Source: Sialis fuliginosa (taxonomy: Eukaryota; Arthropoda; Insecta; Megaloptera; Sialidae). Taken from it: a DNA stretch of 64,000 nucleotides. Location of the stretch: positions 17,298,001-17,362,000 of the forward strand of contig OY540812.1 in the NCBI GenBank assembly GCA_961205875.1, written 5' to 3'. Below, one piece after another: positions 59,444 to 64,000 of the stretch (positions within the stretch are counted from its first letter, which is position 1; every line of letters begins with the position of its first letter). The notes beneath the pieces were generated by a model. That model was not told the origin of the DNA, did no database searches, and was given only the letters and a program-made list of their open reading frames with translations. The position numbers were made by a program, and so were the translations under genes.

Positions 59444-61520
59444 GTTGTAAATAGATATATAGATGAAATAGTTTACCCATTGCCAAATAAATGTCCTCAA
59501 TAAATTTAAAAAACTAGCCTAAATCAGTTAATGGAAATTTTGAAAGCCATTACCAAATATTTCAACAAAACCGATAAATAATTTATTTACTCTCGAAAAA
59601 CAACGGTTGTAATGAATTATGTCAACGTAAAGTTTTCATGTCAATTAAAAACAGAAACCGTGTACAAAAATATATACAAATAATTTATTCATCAGTGGCG
59701 TACAGCGAAGCAGAGAAATGAAGTTATTGTGATTACTCTAAATATGTTTTCGGGTTTTCTATTTATTTTTAGTGTCTGTATGTTTGTTTCTACGTTCATA
59801 TGTGTATATATGCAACATTTTTTGTTTGACGATATCTCGAAAGCTGATTAATAGATTTTTATGCGTTTTTTGTACGATTTCTCTATCTAAAATAGATCTG
59901 ATTAGTTATAGAATAACAAAGTTGTTTGTAATTCCTTTTTTACGAATCTTCTTGTATAACTACAGTTGCTGTAGTTCTATAAAATATATATAATCCTCAG
60001 TTTTTTATTTTTGATTTGTGTTTACTCTTTGTAAAAGAGCTAATTTTAATCTTATTTGATTCTGTTATAACGAGGTAAAACCCTCAATGAAATATAAAAA
60101 AAACATCCTTCGACATATTAAAAAAAATCTCTTTCTTTAAAATTAAAAGTACTGGATATTTCTGATGTCTATAAACTGAAATTTTGATACTTGTCGTTCT
60201 TATCTGTACAAATTTTTATATTATTTACGCTTTTACGCCTATGATATTTATCCATTATGTATATGCGAAATCAAGGTCACAGTGAAAACGTCAGGTATGA
60301 AAAAACCGCCATACAAAAACAGATAACAAATTTCATCGCTGATTGTTATTAATTACATTTGCCTTATCTGATGTAATGATTGTTTATAATTGACTGAATA
60401 TCAATAGTCAAAACAAATGGTTCTTTTTAACAAGAAATTCTAAAGTCATTGAATGATGATAATCATGTTTTTTTCTTTATTCTACTGAATAATTTAATAA
60501 ATGTAATTTATGAGGACTGATTGAATAGCTTTTTTAATTTTTTAAATTTGAATTCTGCTAATTACATAGATTTTTTTTGGACATAAATGTTTATATAATA
60601 TTATTTCCACGCAATTTAAACTAATGTTTCATCTTCGTTATCAACGATTTTAGTAGATTAAATATGTAGCCTTTATAATATATTTTATAATAAGTATAAT
60701 ATTAGTGTATAATAAAAAAAAAGCTACAACCACAATTTTTATACAGAGAAAAAATATTGTAAATGGTACGGTATAGAAGTAAGATTAGGTATACCGAAAA
60801 AATTGTAGGAATATAAATTCTTAAAAATCTTGATTAAAAAATGTATTTATACATTTCTTGTACATGAGTATAAAAAAGTAAAATTTAATAAAATAATGTG
60901 CAACTTTCTATGTATAGAATTCGATATGCATTTATTATAATTATTGATTGATTTCGATTAGTTTACTATTACTGCACAATATAGGTCATTTCAGTAATAT
61001 CATATGCCAGGTCGAGTAAATAACAACAAAAGAGGAGATGCTCATTCAAGAGATCAGCCCACTATATTATATATGATTTGATCACGCTCTTTTGTTTTTT
61101 CTACTGAGTATTTATTGTGTATGACGTTAGGGTAATGCCTTTTGAATACATTAAGCACTGTCAATTAATCAAAATATTGAAGTAGGCGATGAAATATCTC
61201 TCTTTTGACACTCGAGAAGGCGTAATGAATGCGAATTTTTTGCAATTTTGTATATCCGATGTGGAAGAGAATGTAAAATATTTGTAAAATGGAGAGCTAT
61301 GAGGTTTGAAATATTCTGATTTTTTCTTTTAAGTACCGTTTTATGGATTATACCGCAGGCCTAGGTTATTGCAGTATTTCCAATACATTAATTAAATGTT
61401 ATTTATTTTAAAAATTGAAAAGTGATTGAAAAATTTGTAATTTTTTTTGTAATATATCAATTTGTATAGTCTGTGCCAATCTTTTTACAGGTAATATATA
61501 TTTACAGGTATAATATATGT
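59444..61520. other. AT-rich non-coding, nothing recognised
   Basis: CAGTGGCGTACAGCG at 59695 is a repeat terminus; 'gacgatatctcgaaagctga' at about 59829 is a common insect repeat phrase. A 25-codon frame starting MPGRVNNNKRGDAHSRDQ at about 61006 is too short to call. Confidence 0.35.
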
Positions 61521-61521
61521 A

Positions 61522-61638
61522 TTTTTGGGAGAATTGACTTAGATACAGGAATTCATTCTATATAATATCTATCTAATATCTAGATTCTAGATATTATCTA
61601 GAATGTTTTTCTGTATCTAAGTCAATTCTCCCAAAAAA
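61522..61638. repeat. Hairpin repeat with 27-bp arms
   Basis: TTTTTGGGAGAATTGACTTA, continuing GATACAG (61522-61548), is the exact complement of 61611-61637. Between them lies a second palindrome around CTAGATTCTAGATATTATCTAG. CACTTACACCACTATGGC-type sequence follows directly, a phrase of another common repeat. Probably a tiny snap-back MITE. Confidence 0.75.
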
Positions 61639-62996
61639 GTGACTTACACCACTATGGCTTTCACCCCTTCATATATATTAAAAAAAAAACTGATAATGTT
61701 TTACAGTTTTTTCTGTATGTTCCTACTTGACACGAAAACTACTGAACTGATTTTGATGGAACTTGAAAACCGAAGACATCATGATGAGGCATGATTGAAT
61801 TAAAGCAGGCCTGTATTAATTTACAAATAAATATATGTATATATAAATTACAAGAAAAATCAAAGAAAGTTGTGATATCGATATAATTAAACCAAAAATT
61901 TATATATATATCGGATAACTATAAAGGCTCATAATATATTTAGAAATAATAAGTCACAATTCATATTTTATAATAATATGTTAAGAGAGTACACATTTTA
62001 ATTTTGAAATAAACGAGAGGAACTTCGAAAAAAAATTTTAAAAATTAAATATATTTTTTTAATACATATCTTTATCTTTATATTTGCGATTATAAAGTCT
62101 ACTGCGAATTAAAGTTATGATATAATATAAACTACTTTTCTAATAATAGAAAAAAATCACTACAAAACAAAGAAAATGTATGCATATTGATATTATACGT
62201 ACCTACGTGGTTATTTTTAACATAGATTTAGTGATAAGTAAGTACTAAATATGGTAAGGTGATATAAAAATAAACATTTCTATTTTGTATTTAGTATAAT
62301 ATGTAATCGTTGTTATATTTTTAGATTTCACTTGTACTTATATAATAATGTTTGTATGGTAGGAATTAAATCTCAATTATATTATTATTATTAATTTGGC
62401 GAACTTTCCACTAATATTTAAATATAATCATCTTGATATATCTAGAATTAAGTAGGTAATATCTTATTGGTTGTATACATACAAACTTTAGGTACTCATT
62501 GTCAGTAATATATAGAATGTCTTTTTGACAATGTTAGACTTAAAAATAGGTAATATAAATCATTCAAATCTATAAAAGTATTGCATTAATATCCATGAAC
62601 AAAAACAGTCGCTTTTTTTCAAAAACATGAATGCTGTTTTAATTATTCAAAGTAATAAATCTTCATTATGTTTTATTTTTTGTAGTAATTAATTTCAATA
62701 AAGCAAATTATGTTTGTCTTATATTTTAGCCAATAGATATATTAACGTTTAATGAATAAAGTAATAAAGATATCCAAATTTAATTTAAAGGTCAAAACAC
62801 ATTATAAAAAATAAGGAAGTAACTACTTGTGGTGTATAATTAGAGTATTTGAAAAATTTTATATTGAATTTAAAGTGATATTAATTTATTGTATAATTTA
62901 TTGGTAATATTTGTTTGTTAGTTTCCAACAGAAATGGAAACAAATAACAAATAAAAGAATATTAACAAACAACAGACAAAAACTATGGTTATGACA
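61639..62996. other. AT-rich non-coding
   Basis: 'aaactactgaactgattttg' at about 61738 is again the family-A-like phrase on its own. No gene. Confidence 0.4.
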
Positions 62997-63189
62997 TATC
63001 AAATACAAATCCCCTAACCATAAAAATTGTAAGAGTTTAGACTTACACGCGTTTTAATAGTAATGCTATCATCATCAGAGTCTTAAAGACACTATTTCTT
63101 TAAGACTCTGATGATGATAGCATTGCTATTGAAACACGTGTAAGTCTAAACTCTTACAATTTTTATGGTTAGGGGATTTGTATTTGATA
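62997..63189. repeat. 193-bp near-perfect palindrome with two hammerhead-like cores
   Basis: TATCAAATACAAATCCCCTA on the left is mirrored at the right end, and arms of about 90 bp match with about five differences around a centre at about 63093. The right arm reads CTGATGATGATAGCATTGCT then ATTGAAACACGTGTAAG: a CUGAUGA box, a 5-bp stem ATAGC/GCTAT, and GAAAC followed by the palindrome CACGTG. The left arm carries the same on the minus strand with GAAAC changed to AAAAC. This is the arrangement of a hammerhead core with short stem III. No coding. Confidence 0.75.
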
Positions 63190-63463
63190 AAAGAATATTG
63201 TTTTGTATGATGCAGAACTATCGTTATAATTTTTGAATTATTCCTATTTTCTGAATATGATGATATCATTTCAACAATTATAGTTTCTAGTAATATTTTC
63301 AAACGATTTGAAAAACGTTGTAAATTAAAAAAAAACCATATTGCATGGTCATATTTTGTAATAAAAAAATAGTAAAATCGCGGCAAACGCTATAAAAACT
63401 TTAACGATAAATATTTCATAAGTAGAAACATAAAATAAAAAAGGCGAGGCGAAGGTATGTACA

Positions 63464-63732
63464 ATGTACGCACATATTCGGAACTTGTCATACCTTTTAA
63501 AGGTTAATTGTTTGAATGTTCGTAGGTCGACAATTGGTCGCACCCTTTCGTCGATTGTACGGAGTTTTCTAACTATTTATATCTTTGCTATTTTCCCCCG
63601 TACACAACCGATTTATTGGTGTACCATGTATATTCCGACACGCGATATTCGTTGTGACTTTTTTACACTTCGTAGTGCAAATCTATATAGGTATATATTT
63701 GTGTTATTTATTTACATTGGGAAAGGTTGGAA
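63464..63732 (+). other. GC-richer segment with a 127-codon frame running into a palindrome
   Basis: A frame from ATG 63464 runs to 63847, beginning MYAHIRNLSYLLKVNCLNV. The last third is the palindrome arm at 63733-63822, so the frame is at least partly an artefact. The upstream 270 bp are richer in GC than average (ACAATTGGTCGCACCC, GACACGCGATATTCGTTG) and probably belong to the same repeat. I recognise no protein. It may be the body of the retroelement whose end is the palindrome. Confidence 0.25.
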
Positions 63733-63940
63733 TATGGATTTTGAGGATATAAGCCGCATCGATTTGGTCGTTCTATCGGCCAACGTTTCGTCGCACATGG
63801 CAATGGACATATTCAGGTCTCTATTGAAAGAAAATCACTTTTATTAGAGCCCTGAAGATGTCCACTACAATGTGCGATGGAACGTTGGTTGATAGAACGA
63901 CCAAACCGACGCGGCTTGTCCCCAGAAATCAAGATCCATA
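63733..63940. repeat. Palindromic repeat family H, full copy with hammerhead-like cores
   Basis: The left arm 63733-63822 starts TATGGATTTTGAGG and the right arm 63845-63940, reversed, starts TATGGATCTTGATTTCTGGG. Both share AAGCCGCrTCGrTTTGGTCG, TTCTATC and CCAACGTT. The right arm reads CTGAAGATGTCCACTACAAT then GTGCGATGGAACGTTGG; the left arm, on the minus strand, CTGAATATGTCC..GTGCGACGAAACGTTGG. The 22-bp spacer is AT-rich. The arm phrase is the one at 46304-46418. Confidence 0.7.
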
Positions 63941-64000
63941 TCAAGATCACCGCGGAAACAATAACTTCTGGTTCTGATGTTTTTTGTTTAAAATAAATAT

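Noticed and set aside
63126-63543. Minus-strand frames of 86 and 64 codons near the palindromes
   Set aside because: They overlap or abut palindromic repeats, show no domain, and are within chance length.
1-64000. CRISPR array, bacterial operon, rRNA or complete tRNA gene
   Set aside because: No regularly spaced identical repeats, no clustered long frames or ribosome-binding sites, no recognisable rRNA, and only incomplete tRNA-like folds.
1-64000. LTR retrovirus-like or Polinton-like fossils
   Set aside because: I found no pair of long direct terminal repeats with TG..CA ends and no readable capsid, protease, reverse transcriptase or integrase segments.

Overview
This is AT-rich (roughly three quarters A+T by eye) eukaryotic nuclear DNA, almost certainly from an insect or other arthropod. 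The evidence is dense small DNA-transposon debris with TA, TTAA, TWA and 8-bp target duplications, mariner-type transposase fossils, CATA/GTAC-type microsatellites, and the near absence of long open frames. I see no bacterial operon, CRISPR array, rRNA or complete tRNA gene. The order cannot be settled from the sequence alone.

Protein-coding content is minimal. The best exon-like segment is 480-528 on the + strand, with a good acceptor, 16 open codons rich in K, R and E, and a GTAAGG donor. If it is real, much of what follows may be a very long intron or a gene desert. Weaker candidates are a possible first coding exon with a signal-peptide-like start (45970-46145) downstream of a duplicated TATA-containing unit (45650-45920), a short exon-like segment at 18874-18949, and several isolated CpG-rich patches. 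Three of those patches end in strong splice donors (8165-8355 and 29140-29236 on +, about 31287-31320 on -), as alternative 5' exons would. Open frames of 76 to 127 codons at 10646, 38136 and 63464 are close to what chance gives in sequence of this composition.

Mobile elements supply most of the recognisable structure. TTAA-flanked elements lie at 1439, 9211, 19746, 20706 and 36058. A two-copy TA-flanked family lies at 10994 and 59004. A family with CCGGTATTATAAA-type ends lies at 24548 and 26851, with a distant relative at 35812. A non-autonomous hAT at 13478-14171 has a perfect 8-bp target duplication and is nested inside another repeat. Also present are a TAA-flanked snap-back element at 30659, an element with GGGTC ends at 54406, a 1755-bp near-perfect palindrome at 56020-57774 with TA at both ends, and fossil Tc1/mariner transposases at about 11640 (-) and 53560 (+). 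Another interspersed repeat is present as four truncated pieces in both orientations (7306, 15181, 16739, 39701).

The most interesting pattern is a recurring motif in otherwise different hairpin or inverted repeats (about 13.0, 46.8, 63.1 and 63.8 kb). Each carries CTGAWGA, then a potential stem, then GAAAC and RYGT, which is the layout of a hammerhead-ribozyme core. I suspect degenerate hammerhead-bearing retroelement ends, but that is inference. The other signal worth testing is the large palindrome, which would give long double-stranded RNA if transcribed.
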